Origin: Desulfofustis sp.
GTDB lineage: Bacteria > Desulfobacterota > Desulfobulbia > Desulfobulbales > Desulfocapsaceae
DNA: 42,641 bases
Assembly (NCBI GenBank): GCA_022340565.1
Contig: JAJDNR010000039.1
Span: 1 to 42,641 of the forward strand
Reading direction: 5' to 3'
How positions within the stretch are numbered: position 1 is the first letter of the stretch; each line of letters begins with the position of its first letter. This document shows positions 1-11,400 of the stretch, piece after piece. Position numbers and translations under genes: made by a program. The notes under the pieces are model-generated. The model was not told the DNA's origin. It searched no databases and saw only the letters and a program-made list of their open reading frames with translations.

Positions 1-68
1 AGAGCGATAGAAATTGAATTTTGATGAACATCCATTCCGACAAATTTAGTGCGCAGATTCTTCCCCAT
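1..68 (-). CDS. IS110-family transposase, N-terminal fragment cut by window edge
   Basis: Reading leftwards from an ATG at 68, the sequence encodes 22 complete codons that include FVGMDVHQNSISIAL. This is the usual opening of IS110-family (DEDD/RuvC-like) transposases, where the Asp after GM is the first catalytic acid. A good Shine-Dalgarno (GGAGGG) lies about five bases before the ATG. The rest of the gene lies beyond base 1, so intactness cannot be judged. IS110 enzymes recombine DNA without long terminal inverted repeats, guided by a structured RNA from the element's non-coding end. The family call rests on about 22 residues and is likely, not certain. Confidence 0.72.
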   Translation of the reverse strand, partial: MGKNLRTKFVGMDVHQNSISIA

Positions 69-451
69 GGCGTCCCTCCGTGTTTGAGAATTATCACAAC
101 GTGCTGTTGTAATTTATCTTAACAGGAGTTGGGGTGATCCGTTATCTGTCAGACATTATGTCTGTTTCCCTTCAAGATAGGCCAAAGCCGGAAATGGATG
201 GCGATGTCTGATGACTTGGAGCGATGGTTGATTGATCAGCGGGATCGGTACTGGATGAAGTGATCACCCGAAATCACACCCAGGACTGCGGAGGATGCCC
301 TATATTGAACGATTGACGCGAGCAGCACCCGTTTTACCAGCAGCACCCCTTACCCTTCACCTACGCCCTCACACGCGAGCGGGCGCAATGCCAGGCTCAC
401 TCTGATGGGCAAAAAATCACGCCGCATGATACCGGCATGATACCGAAAGAA
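69..451. other. Gene-free flank beside the IS110 transposase
   Basis: No convincing gene is seen here. It holds two inverted repeats near the transposase start, ACAAC-N5-GTTGT (96-110) and CAGACAT-T-ATGTCTG (150-164), a 10-base direct repeat agcagcaccc at 321-330 and 339-348, and a tandem 11-base repeat gcatgataccg at 424-434 and 435-445. In IS110 elements the DNA upstream of the transposase is the left end and encodes the guide (bridge) RNA, so part of this stretch may be that end. The element boundary cannot be placed from one copy. Confidence 0.4.
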
Positions 452-485
452 TCAAGGGTTTCATGAAAATTCCCGAACCCTTTGA
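452..485 (-). terminator. Possible terminator of tRNA-Arg
   Basis: Just downstream of the tRNA on the minus strand, TCAAAGGGTT can pair with AACCCTTGA around a loop of about 15 bases, followed by TTCTTTC. The stem has one bulged base and the T-run is interrupted, so termination is plausible but not strong. Confidence 0.45.
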
Positions 486-491
486 TTTTAC

Positions 492-568
<77 letters not shown>

Positions 569-600
569 ATGGTGGTGTGCAAAGAGATTTTGAGAGGCGT

Positions 601-628
601 ATAATACTAAAACCCGGTTAAAAATCAA
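601..628 (-). promoter_or_regulatory. Sigma70-type promoter for tRNA-Arg
   Basis: On the minus strand TTGATT (628-623) and TATTAT (606-601) are separated by 16 bases. Transcription would start near 594, about 25 bases before the mature tRNA 5' end. Confidence 0.6.
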
Positions 629-674
629 GCCCGTTTACGTGGCAGGCCCCGTTCACAGGGGCTGCTCTGGTTGC

Positions 675-3014
675 CTATTCATCTTCTGTTTCGGCGACAC
701 GTTTCCAGATCGGGCCGTTGGCCGTGTCGATTACGGCGATACCCCTTTCGGCCAGTTCGTCGCGGGCGGAGTCAGCGGTCTGCCAGTCTTTTTCAACCCG
801 CGCCTTTTCGCGCAACTGGATCAGCGCATCGATCTCCGGTTCCAGCGGGCACCCCTGCAGCTTGAATATCTTCAGCACCTGGTTGATGACGTTGAGCTTT
901 TCGACGATATAGTCTTTCTGGTCGCGGTCGAGATGATTGACCTGCAGGATCGGGTTGACCTTCTTGATGAAGGTGTAGATCGCGGCCATCGCCAGCGACA
1001 CGTTGAGGTCGTCATCCATGGCGGTGAAGAACTGGTCCTCCATCGCCGACACATAGGCGGTCACCTCGGGGTGCGGGCGTCCGGGCGGCAGGCAGAGGAG
1101 CTTGGAAGTGAATTCATCGAGCCGCCTGAGCGCGGTGCGGACGTTCTCGAGCCGCTTGATCGAAAAGTTGATGGGCTTGCGGTACTGGACCGAGAGCAGC
1201 AGGAAGCGGATCTCGCGGCCGGTGAAGCCCCTGGCCAGCAGGTCCTTGAGCGTGACCACATTGTGGTTCTCGCTGCTCATCTTCTTGCCGTCGACCAGCA
1301 GCAGTTCCGAATGCAACCAGTACCTGGCCAGCGGCTTGCCGGTCAGCGATTCGGAAATGGCGATTTCGTTTTCATGGTGGGGGAACATCAGATCGCGGCT
1401 GGAGGTGTGAATATCGATTGTCTCCCCGAGATAGCCGGTGGACATCGCCGAGCATTCGATGTGCCAGCTCGGCCGCACGCTGCCCCAGTCGGTTTCATAG
1501 AAGATGCCCTTCTTCAGTTCGGCCAGCGTCGAACGTTTGAGCAGGGTGAAATCGCGCGGGTTGTCCTTCTCGTAATCGTCGAGGTCCACCGTTTTCCCGA
1601 GCTGGATTTTCGACAGGTCTACGCCCGACAATCTGCCGTACCTGGGAAACTTGGAGATATCGAAATAGATCGAGCCGTGCTTCTCGTAGGCATAGCCCTT
1701 GTGCACCAGCTGGTGGCTGATTTCGATCATGTCCTGCACATGCTCGGATGCCTTCGGGTAGCCGGTCGCGTCCCTGACGCCGAGCGTGTGGATGTCCGAC
1801 AAGAAGGAATCGATGTAGCGCTCGGTGAAGGTCTTCAGCTCCATGCCGGCCTCTTCCGCCCCGTTGATCGTGTTGTCGTCGAGGTCGGTGAAATTCATGT
1901 ATGAATTTACCCGGTAGCCGCGCGCCTCGAGATAGCGGACGATCAGGTCGGCGACAACGAACCGCCGGCACAGCGACAGGTTGGCCGGCGCATAGGCGGT
2001 GGGACCGCAGGAATAGAAGGTCACCTCGCCCTCCCGCTGCGGCAGGAATACCTCCTTCTTCTTGCTCATCGTGTTGAAGAGGCGGAGCCTGGACTTTTTC
2101 TCCTCGGCGGGGACCTCCCTGGAGGCAAACAGAGCGGTACTCAGGTAGCGCTCGCCGCCGTCGGGAAGAATCGCGACGATCAGCCCTTCATCGAGGCTGC
2201 GGGCATAATCCAGCGCCACGCACATCGCCGCGCCGCTGCTCATGCCGACCAGCAGCCCCTCCCTGCGGGCCAGCTGGCGGGCTGTATCAAAGGCCCGGCC
2301 GTCATCGACGTTGACGATCTCATGGGGCGCCGATTTGTCGAAAATACCCGGCTTATAGGACTCCTTCATGTTCTTGAGCCCCTGCAGGCGATGGCCGAGA
2401 TGCGGTTCCACCGCGATCACCCGCACCTGTGGCTGGAATTCCTTGAACCACGCACACAGCCCCATGATGGTTCCCGAGGTGCCGAGCGTCGCCACCAGAT
2501 GGGTGATCCTGCCGTCGGTCTGCTCCCAGATTTCCGGGGCGGTCTTGTAATAGTGGGCCTGCCAGTTGGCGTCGTTGTTGAACTGGTCAGTCAGGAAATA
2601 GCGGTCGGGAAACTCGCGGACCATTGAATAGGCCTTCTCGATGGCGCCGTCAGTGGCCCGCGCCGCCGGCGTCAGCAGGATTTCGGCGCCATAGGCCTGC
2701 ATGATTTTGCGCCGCTCGACGGAGGCCGACTCGGGCATCACCAGCATGCAGCGGTACCCCTTGGCGGCACAGACCATGGCCAGGCCGATGCCGGTGTTGC
2801 CGCTGGTGGCCTCGAGCACGATACTGTCTTTCTTCAGCTCGCCGGAACGCTCACCGGCCTCGATCATGGACAGGGAGATACGCTCCTTGACCGATCCGCC
2901 GGGATTTCTCGATTCCAGCTTGCCCACCACCGTTACCTTCCGGTTGGTATTGAGGCGGTTGATGGTTATCAGCGGTGTATTGCCAATCGACTCGAGAACG
3001 TCTTTGTATATCAT
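675..3014 (-). CDS. Cysteine synthase fused to a cysteinyl-tRNA-synthetase-like domain
   Basis: 779 residues in one frame. Residues 1 to about 300 are a complete PLP-dependent cysteine synthase (CysK/CysM type): the PLP lysine is in GGSVKER (K43), TSGNTG at 70-75 and GTSGT at 178-182 bind substrate and phosphate, and the domain ends in the typical GERYLSTALF. Residues 316-779 have the length and fold signatures of cysteinyl-tRNA synthetase, including the four zinc ligands (C336, C521 in WHIECSAM, H546 and E550 in HHENE). However, the HIGH motif is NLSL (345-348), the KMSKS loop is KMSSE (578-582), and the usual GGGLDL is TSSRDL. Both ATP-handling histidines are therefore absent. The first domain should make cysteine from O-acetylserine and sulfide. 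The second may bind cysteine but is unlikely to be an ordinary CysRS. The ATG at 3014 is preceded by a promoter at 3078-3105. Confidence 0.9.
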   Translation of the reverse strand: MIYKDVLESIGNTPLITINRLNTNRKVTVVGKLESRNPGGSVKERISLSMIEAGERSGELKKDSIVLEATSGNTGIGLAMVCAAKGYRCMLVMPESASVERRKIMQAYGAEILLTPAARATDGAIEKAYSMVREFPDRYFLTDQFNNDANWQAHYYKTAPEIWEQTDGRITHLVATLGTSGTIMGLCAWFKEFQPQVRVIAVEPHLGHRLQGLKNMKESYKPGIFDKSAPHEIVNVDDGRAFDTARQLARREGLLVGMSSGAAMCVALDYARSLDEGLIVAILPDGGERYLSTALFASREVPAEEKKSRLRLFNTMSKKKEVFLPQREGEVTFYSCGPTAYAPANLSLCRRFVVADLIVRYLEARGYRVNSYMNFTDLDDNTINGAEEAGMELKTFTERYIDSFLSDIHTLGVRDATGYPKASEHVQDMIEISHQLVHKGYAYEKHGSIYFDISKFPRYGRLSGVDLSKIQLGKTVDLDDYEKDNPRDFTLLKRSTLAELKKGIFYETDWGSVRPSWHIECSAMSTGYLGETIDIHTSSRDLMFPHHENEIAISESLTGKPLARYWLHSELLLVDGKKMSSENHNVVTLKDLLARGFTGREIRFLLLSVQYRKPINFSIKRLENVRTALRRLDEFTSKLLCLPPGRPHPEVTAYVSAMEDQFFTAMDDDLNVSLAMAAIYTFIKKVNPILQVNHLDRDQKDYIVEKLNVINQVLKIFKLQGCPLEPEIDALIQLREKARVEKDWQTADSARDELAERGIAVIDTANGPIWKRVAETEDE

Positions 3015-3077
3015 CGGATCACCGGTCAGCTCGGGCTGGTTGGTTTATCGCGGTTTTCCCAGCATATTTCAGGCCAG

Positions 3078-3105
3078 ACAATACCTCGTTTTCAGAACCC
3101 GTCAA
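3078..3105 (-). promoter_or_regulatory. Promoter upstream of the cysteine synthase/CysRS-like fusion
   Basis: On the minus strand TTGACG (3105-3100), a 16-base spacer and TATTGT (3083-3078) form a good sigma70-like promoter. Transcription would start near 3071, leaving a leader of about 57 bases. I see no T-box or other known leader motif in it. Confidence 0.55.
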
Positions 3106-3135
3106 GCAGGATCCGGCGAATACGGCCGCTCCAAC

Positions 3136-3615
3136 CTACCGGTTTCCGCGGACGGTGCGGGACACGTACCAGTACCTGGTCAGCGCTTCGCGTACCGTGT
3201 CGTCCTCGATAAACGCGACCTGTTTTTCGAACCGCTCGATCTCGGCGGCCGATGGCGGGGTCCGGAGCGGGGGCTTTTTTTTATCCCCGGACTCCCGGTC
3301 AGGTCCGTTCTTCACCAAGAACCTGATATCTGAAAAATAGGAAACTCGCAGGAATTCGTTGAGGGCGTCGAGCAGCGCGACCTTGCTGAATTGCAGCTGC
3401 TGCATCCAGGCCGAATTGTCCACCTCCAGCCACAGCACGTCCTTGACCACTTTGCAGGGGCGCGCATGTTTGGCCGTATCCGCGTCGACCAGACCGCGCC
3501 ACTTGGCGAACACCCGGTACTGGTCGTATTTCTGCTCCCAGTCGTTGTCCCTGATGATTCCGGCAAAGGTCGCCGCCAGGGACTGGTCACGGTACTGGTA
3601 GGTGCGTTTTCTCAT
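3136..3615 (-). CDS. DUF721/DciA-like protein
   Basis: 159 residues. The middle shows the DUF721 pattern: a tryptophan before a Gly in KWRGLVDADTAKHARP, then a strand-rich section with LWLEVDNSAWMQQLQFSK and a following helix (residues about 35-100). DciA-type members of this family help load the replicative helicase in bacteria that lack DnaC; others are uncharacterised, so the exact role is inferred. The C-terminal third is charged and low in recognisable motifs. The ATG at 3615 has no strong Shine-Dalgarno. It lies upstream of the cysteine synthase fusion on the same strand, 121 bases away, but the promoter between them suggests partly separate transcription. Confidence 0.75.
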   Translation of the reverse strand: MRKRTYQYRDQSLAATFAGIIRDNDWEQKYDQYRVFAKWRGLVDADTAKHARPCKVVKDVLWLEVDNSAWMQQLQFSKVALLDALNEFLRVSYFSDIRFLVKNGPDRESGDKKKPPLRTPPSAAEIERFEKQVAFIEDDTVREALTRYWYVSRTVRGNR

Positions 3616-3759
3616 GGCCCGGGATCATTGACTGGCTCCATTCTCGATTGTCCAGGTAAAACCAGGATGTTTTACCGTAGGTCCAGGTTAATGCGTCCCG
3701 CAGCAATTGGCAAGACCAACAGACAGGCCGGCAGGCAGGAGGGGGCCTGCCAGACCAAG

Positions 3760-3791
3760 AAGGCCCGTATGTCGGGTGACATACGGGCCTT
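3760..3791 (-). terminator. Strong hairpin downstream of glnA
   Basis: AAGGCCCGTATGTC pairs perfectly (14 bp) with GACATACGGGCCTT around a four-base loop. It lies 38 bases past the glnA stop and is followed on the minus strand by a short T-rich run, TTCTTGG. It most likely ends glnA transcription. Confidence 0.75.
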
Positions 3792-3829
3792 TACCGCCGG
3801 GAGTATTACGTGGCAGAATATCGGCGGAT

Positions 3830-5158
3830 TTAGTAGACGCCCAGGTAGGTATCGAGTTCCCATTCGGTTACCGCACAGCGGTAATCATCCCATTCGGCTT
3901 CCTTCATTTCGATGTATTTCTCGAAAATATGGGCGCCGAGGGTCTCCTTGGCGATCGGGTTTGCCTTCAATTCCTCGATCGCTTCTCTGAGGCTGCCGGG
4001 CAGCACGATGATGCCCGCGTCGTCCATCTGCTTGGCAGTCATCTCGAAGATGTCCTCGTCGACCGAATCGGGAACCGGCAGGTCGTTCTTGATGCCGTCA
4101 AGCCCTGAGTTCAGCATCATGGCCAGCGCCAGGTAGGGGTTGGTGCTGGGATCCGGGCAGCGGACCTCGGTACGGGTTGACAGGCCGCGGGCGGCCGGGA
4201 TGCGCACCAGCGCCGAACGGTTAGCGGCCGACCAGGCGGCATAGACCGGGGCCTCGTAGCCGGGTACCAGACGCTTATAGGAGTTGACCAGCGGATTGGT
4301 GACGGCGGCAAATCCACGGGCGTTTTTGAGGATGCCGGCGATGTATTTGTAGGCGACATCGGAAAGCTCGAGCTTGCCCTTCTCATCGTAGAACGCGTTG
4401 GTGCCGTCGAGGTTGAACAGCGACTGATTGGTGTGCATGCCCGAGCCGTTGATGCCGAAGATCGGTTTCGGCATGAAGGTCGCGTGCAGGTTGTACTTGG
4501 CGGCAATGGTCTTGACCACCCACTTGAAGGTGATGGTGTTGTCCGCACAGGTGATGGCGTCGGCGTACTTGAAGTTGATTTCGTGCTGTCCCTCGGCGAC
4601 CTCGTGGTGCGATGCCTCGATCTCGTAGCCCATGGCCTCGAGAGTCTCGATGATCTCGCGGCGGCAGTCGTTGGCCTTGTCGTCGGGATCGGTGCTGAAG
4701 TACCCGGCTACATCCTGGGTAATGGTGGTCGGGACACCCTCCTCGTCCTTCTCGAACAGAAAAAACTCGCACTCGGTACCGACGTTCATCGTGAATCCCA
4801 TCTTTTTCGCTTCGGCGAGAACCCGCTTGAGATTCACGCGCGGACACCCCTTGAACGGGGTTCCGTCACTCTTGTAGATATCGCAGATGATACGGGCGGC
4901 CGCTATGCCCTGCTTATTCCTCCAGGGCAGTATTACGAAGGTTTCATAGTCCGGCTTGAGATACATGTCGGACTCGTTGATGCGTACGAAACCGTCGATG
5001 GAGGAACCGTCGAACATGAGTTTGCCGTCGAGGGCCTTCTCGATCTGGCTGCGCGGAATCGCAACGTTCTTCATGTGGCCGAGAATATCGACGAACTGGA
5101 GGCGGAAAAAATGAATGTTTTTTTCCTCGATGATTCTCATTATTTCATCTCTTGTCAT
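3830..5158 (-). CDS. glnA: Glutamine synthetase, type I (alpha-like)
   Basis: 442 residues from the ATG at 5158, chosen because AGGGAG lies about ten bases upstream; the reading frame stays open further upstream without a better start. It condenses glutamate, ammonia and ATP to glutamine as a cytoplasmic dodecamer. Visible signatures are FDGSSIDGF (latch region), ECEFFLF (metal ligands), NGSGMHTNQSLF (ATP site) and the TEVRCPDPSTNPY segment. The region where adenylylated enzymes carry the target Tyr (NLYDLP) reads DEDIFEMT, with Phe in place of Tyr, and the total length matches the shorter alpha type. GlnE-type adenylylation is therefore not expected. It is the last gene of amtB-glnK-glnD-glnA but has its own upstream AT-rich region with a palindrome, so it probably has a separate promoter. 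Confidence 0.97.
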   Translation of the reverse strand: MTRDEIMRIIEEKNIHFFRLQFVDILGHMKNVAIPRSQIEKALDGKLMFDGSSIDGFVRINESDMYLKPDYETFVILPWRNKQGIAAARIICDIYKSDGTPFKGCPRVNLKRVLAEAKKMGFTMNVGTECEFFLFEKDEEGVPTTITQDVAGYFSTDPDDKANDCRREIIETLEAMGYEIEASHHEVAEGQHEINFKYADAITCADNTITFKWVVKTIAAKYNLHATFMPKPIFGINGSGMHTNQSLFNLDGTNAFYDEKGKLELSDVAYKYIAGILKNARGFAAVTNPLVNSYKRLVPGYEAPVYAAWSAANRSALVRIPAARGLSTRTEVRCPDPSTNPYLALAMMLNSGLDGIKNDLPVPDSVDEDIFEMTAKQMDDAGIIVLPGSLREAIEELKANPIAKETLGAHIFEKYIEMKEAEWDDYRCAVTEWELDTYLGVY

Positions 5159-5262
5159 TGCTCTTGTCTCCCTGTGAAAAGGTTGTTTCGATGTCTGTTC
5201 GACTGGCTGTCGAGTCAGTCTCAGACCCTTTACCAATTTGTTACATTTTTTGCAAGCAGAAA

Positions 5263-5296
5263 ATTATAAAAATACTTTTCATTACAAATTTGTCAT
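5263..5296 (-). promoter_or_regulatory. glnA promoter region with candidate operator
   Basis: Between the glnD stop and glnA lies ATTACA-AATT-TGTCAT (5281-5296), a near-perfect palindrome, followed on the minus strand by a TATAAT box (5268-5263). The palindrome has the same half-sites and four-base centre as the one upstream of amtB. A regulator bound there would cover the -35 area. No sigma54 -24/-12 element was seen. Confidence 0.5.
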
Positions 5297-5297
5297 T

Positions 5298-7889
5298 TCA
5301 ATCCCCCTCCTGGTCGGCCCCGATGGCGTGCATCAAGCCCTTGACAACCTCCTTTTGGAATTCACCGTCTTTCAGTTTATTCCCTTCATTATCAAGCACG
5401 TAGAACACATCGATAAGCTGGCCTACCTCGGTGGCGATAAAGGCCTTGTGGATGTTGAGACCGAAATCGGCCATGGTCTGGGTTATCCGGTAGAGTTGTC
5501 CGGCTTTATCCCCGGCATGCACCTCGATGATCGTGTAGTCGTCCGATCCCTGGTTGTCGATCTCGACCCGGTACTCGTGGGCGCCCAGCAGATCGCGCCG
5601 GCGCCCGTAACTGTGCTTGAGTTTCTCGTAGAGACGGTAGCCCAGTCCCAGACGGTGCGAGATGGCGCGGTTCAGATCAGCCTGCAGCGCCGACCAGTCG
5701 CACTCGATAAAGTCGAACTGCTCGGCAGGCTTCACGTCGATCATATCGACCACCGTCCCGTCACACCAGGTGAAGATCTGGGCATTGACGACGGTTAGCT
5801 GGTTGAGCGTCATCACCCCGCAGATCTTTGCCAGCAGGCCGGGCTGATCGGTGGACATAACCAGCACCGACCAGTGATCCCCCGACTCTTCGGCGATCAT
5901 CAGCGCCTGCTGGCGAAGCACATGATAATGATCACGATGGTACCTGAGGTGGCCAAGAACCGTCTCCGGCGTGAAGCTGGCCAGGTAATCTCCGGCCAGG
6001 TCGTCGACGGACATTTTCAACCCGCTCTCTTGTTCCGCCAGGTTGTGAACCTGTTCGCGCAGCCACGCCACCCCCTCTTCGTAGTAGCGGTCCACGGCTG
6101 CCGGGCTGTGCGCCTGGGCGGCTGCCACCTCGAAATACACGCTCACCTTCAAGAACATCTCCTTCATCAGCACCGCCTTCCAGTCACTCCACGCCGACGG
6201 ACCGGTCGCCCGTGAATCGGCGACCGACAGCAGGTACAGCGCCGCCAGCCTACCGGTGTCCCCGATCGTTTCGGCACACCGCTTGATGAAGGCCTGATCC
6301 TCCAGGTCGCGTCTGAGCGCATTTTCAGGAATGAACAGGTGATAACGCACCAGGAACTGGAGGAGGTCGAGTTCCTGGTTGTCCAGGCAGAGCCGCTCGC
6401 CAACGGCCCGCGCCAGTTCGGCGCCGTACTCGGAATGATCCCGTCCCGATTTCTTGCCGATATCATGGAGCAGCACCGCCACAAAGAAGGGCCGCTGAAG
6501 CTCAACCAGGGCGGCAATTTCAGGCTCTTCAGCGACGACTCGGTGGAGTTCGACGACCGCCTGCAGCAAATGCCGGTCAACCGTATAGATATGATAGACG
6601 TCGTGCTGCGCGAGCGCATCGATTCGGGCGAACTCGGGTATGTACATGCCGATCAGGCCGGTCTCGAGCATGCTTTCCAGCACCGGCAGCACCTCCCCCG
6701 AATGTGCGAGAATGGCGTGAAACGGCTTGGCCATGCGCGGCGACGAGCGCATTTTGGCGCTGATCAGGCCGAGGCTGTCGGTGATGAGCATCTTGGATCT
6801 GTGATGAACGGGCAGCCCGTGTTTGGCTGCCGCCAGGAAGGTGCGCATCAGCAGGTAAGGCTTTTTCTCGAGCTTGTCGGCGCCGGCGCACAGATGGATC
6901 CGCCCTCCCCTGATCTCTATGCCGTCCTCCAGCTCCCGGTCTCCGATCTGTTCCCCGTGATCGGTCAGTCCCAGCACCTCGTTGACATGATCGAAGAACA
7001 GGTCGTTGACCACCGAGATCGTCCGCAGATGGCCGTATACGTCACGCATGAACCGTTCGACACTGAGGCCGGCGTCGGACCCCTCATACCCGAAGGCGTG
7101 GGCCATCTCCTCCTGCTGCTCGAAGTAGAGCTGATCATTTTTCCTGCCGCTGATGTAATGCAGGCGATTCCTGATTTTCACCAGCATGTTGAAGGCGTCG
7201 TCGAACCGCCGGCCCTCGCTGGGCAGAAGGAATCCGGCATCGACGATTTCAGTGAAGGTGGAGATGCCGAACACCACCTTGGCCGCCCAGATCATCGACT
7301 GGATGTCCCGGAAGCCGCCTTTGCTCTCCTTGATATTGGGTTCGAGCAGATACCCATGACTGCCGAAGCGTCTGCGCCGCTCTTCACTGTAGTCGTTGAG
7401 GGTCGCAACGAACTGCTGGCGGTTGCCGTCTATCATCTTCTTGCGGAACACCCGCATCAGCTCGTCAAACAATTGCTGAGAACCGGCGATGTGGCGGCCG
7501 TCGAGCAGGGCGACCTGGAAAATGAAATCGGCGGCCGCCTGCTTGAGCGACTCATCGATGGTTCTCACCCCGTGTCCGACTTCGTAGCCAGTGTCCCAGA
7601 GGGGATAGAGAATACCGTCGGCGATGGCGCCGACCCGCTTCCTGATTTCCGGCTTGAAGAGGATCATCAGATCGATATCGGAAAAGGGAAACAGTTCGCC
7701 GCGCCCGTAGCCGCCCAGTGCAATCAGCGCGACCTTGTCATCCTTGTCGGGATCGTCGATCGCCTCGAAACAGTCCTGGAGAAAACGGTCTGCCAGCGCA
7801 CTGTGGTCGCGCAGCAGCGAAGTCCCGCTCAATCCCTGGGACCAGAGGTCATCCAGGGCCTGGCTCTGGGTCTTAAGCTGAGAAACCAT
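5298..7889 (-). CDS. glnD: PII uridylyltransferase / uridylyl-removing enzyme
   Basis: About 863 residues. The N-terminal nucleotidyltransferase motif GGYGRGELFPFSDID supplies the metal-binding acids that add UMP to PII. The HD domain, LLHDIGKKSGRDHSEYGAELA region, removes it. Two ACT domains at the C-terminus (for example MSTDQPGLLAKICGVMTLN, then the DYTIIEVHAGDKAGQLYRIT stretch) sense glutamine. All domains are intact. The start is uncertain: a TTG at 7898 overlaps the glnK stop as TTGA, and an ATG lies at 7889; neither has a clear Shine-Dalgarno, so translation is probably coupled to glnK. GlnA lacks the adenylylation tyrosine, so the output of GlnD here is probably through GlnK alone. 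Confidence 0.96.
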   Translation of the reverse strand: MVSQLKTQSQALDDLWSQGLSGTSLLRDHSALADRFLQDCFEAIDDPDKDDKVALIALGGYGRGELFPFSDIDLMILFKPEIRKRVGAIADGILYPLWDTGYEVGHGVRTIDESLKQAAADFIFQVALLDGRHIAGSQQLFDELMRVFRKKMIDGNRQQFVATLNDYSEERRRRFGSHGYLLEPNIKESKGGFRDIQSMIWAAKVVFGISTFTEIVDAGFLLPSEGRRFDDAFNMLVKIRNRLHYISGRKNDQLYFEQQEEMAHAFGYEGSDAGLSVERFMRDVYGHLRTISVVNDLFFDHVNEVLGLTDHGEQIGDRELEDGIEIRGGRIHLCAGADKLEKKPYLLMRTFLAAAKHGLPVHHRSKMLITDSLGLISAKMRSSPRMAKPFHAILAHSGEVLPVLESMLETGLIGMYIPEFARIDALAQHDVYHIYTVDRHLLQAVVELHRVVAEEPEIAALVELQRPFFVAVLLHDIGKKSGRDHSEYGAELARAVGERLCLDNQELDLLQFLVRYHLFIPENALRRDLEDQAFIKRCAETIGDTGRLAALYLLSVADSRATGPSAWSDWKAVLMKEMFLKVSVYFEVAAAQAHSPAAVDRYYEEGVAWLREQVHNLAEQESGLKMSVDDLAGDYLASFTPETVLGHLRYHRDHYHVLRQQALMIAEESGDHWSVLVMSTDQPGLLAKICGVMTLNQLTVVNAQIFTWCDGTVVDMIDVKPAEQFDFIECDWSALQADLNRAISHRLGLGYRLYEKLKHSYGRRRDLLGAHEYRVEIDNQGSDDYTIIEVHAGDKAGQLYRITQTMADFGLNIHKAFIATEVGQLIDVFYVLDNEGNKLKDGEFQKEVVKGLMHAIGADQEGD

Positions 7890-7894
7890 CCGGT

Positions 7895-9521
<1,627 letters not shown>

Positions 9522-9566
9522 CAGTCTCCTCCACGCTATGATTTCGACAGGTCCGTACGGTCAGAA

Positions 9567-9593
9567 ATTACATATTTGTAATATATTTGTAAA
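9567..9593. promoter_or_regulatory. Candidate operator upstream of amtB
   Basis: ATTACA-TATT-TGTAAT (9567-9582) is a perfect 16-base palindrome 46 bases from the amtB start, and a further TTTGTAA half-site follows 11 bases (one helical turn) on, at 9586-9592. A related palindrome occurs at 5281-5296 before glnA. The 356-base divergent region 9522-9877 also holds AGTGA-GTCT-TCACT (9645-9658). No other gene is seen in it. Confidence 0.5.
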
Positions 9594-9877
9594 TATTGTA
9601 GATGATCATAACATGGTTGGAATGATATTCAATATTTTTTCTGAAGTGAGTCTTCACTAATCTCTCCCCCCTTTGCACAACCTGCTGATATGATGTTAGT
9701 TGTTTCGATATTCCGGAACGCGGCAAGGTGCGGCGCCGGCTCAGCCATCGGCTGCATTTCACGCCGTTCACGGCAATTCAGTTGAACCGCTGAACGGTTG
9801 ACGTTCGGCGCCGGCCGTGTTTGGATACGGCGGACAGTGATAAACGAAGCTATGAATCGACCCGAGACAGGCACGTT

Positions 9878-11013
<1,136 letters not shown>

Positions 11014-11017
<4 letters not shown>

Positions 11018-11382
11018 CGCAGGGCGAGAAACGTAAATTCATCAGATGGGACTCCATTCACTTGCTCGACTATCTGGTCATCGAACCGGATGGCTCCGAA
11101 GGCAGGTACTCGATGGGCAGAACGCTCGATGTGAGCCTCAACGGGCTGAAGATGGAGACATCGTATGAACTGCCGGATGGGGCGGAGCTCGAGATCACCG
11201 TGGGCCTCGAAGAGGACCTGATCGATCTGATCGGCCGCGTCATCCACAAAAGCAGGCAGGGCGGCCGCTATGTCGCGGGCATCGAATTCGTGAAGATGTC
11301 GGCCGAGGGCAGGCGCATCTTCCGACTCTACACGGACGCCTTCAAAAGATTTCAGCAGCAGCAGGGAGACGACACCCCCTGA
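11014..11382 (+). CDS. PilZ-domain protein
   Basis: 122 residues forming little more than one PilZ domain. It shows a basic N-terminal motif (KRKFIRWDS) and the downstream DVSLNGLKMET, matching the RxxxR and (D/N)xSxxG signatures that bind cyclic di-GMP; the first motif is somewhat degenerate. No effector domain is attached, so it probably acts by contacting a partner. It starts inside the mtnA stop (ATGA) and is presumably translated by coupling. It ends just before the converging manC gene. Confidence 0.82.
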
Positions 11383-11400
11383 CGGGCGGCTTCCCCAACC

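Noticed and set aside
186-264. Plus-strand frame ending in DDLERWLIDQRDRYWMK
   Set aside because: It is a short run with no ribosome-binding site and no recognised family. It might be a remnant of a gene cut by the IS, but I cannot support it.
3672-3863. Open frames around the glnA terminator
   Set aside because: They cover a perfect terminator hairpin, have no ribosome-binding site and match nothing known.
9522-9877. Sigma54 promoter upstream of amtB
   Set aside because: No GG-N10-GC element at the right spacing was found on the minus strand.
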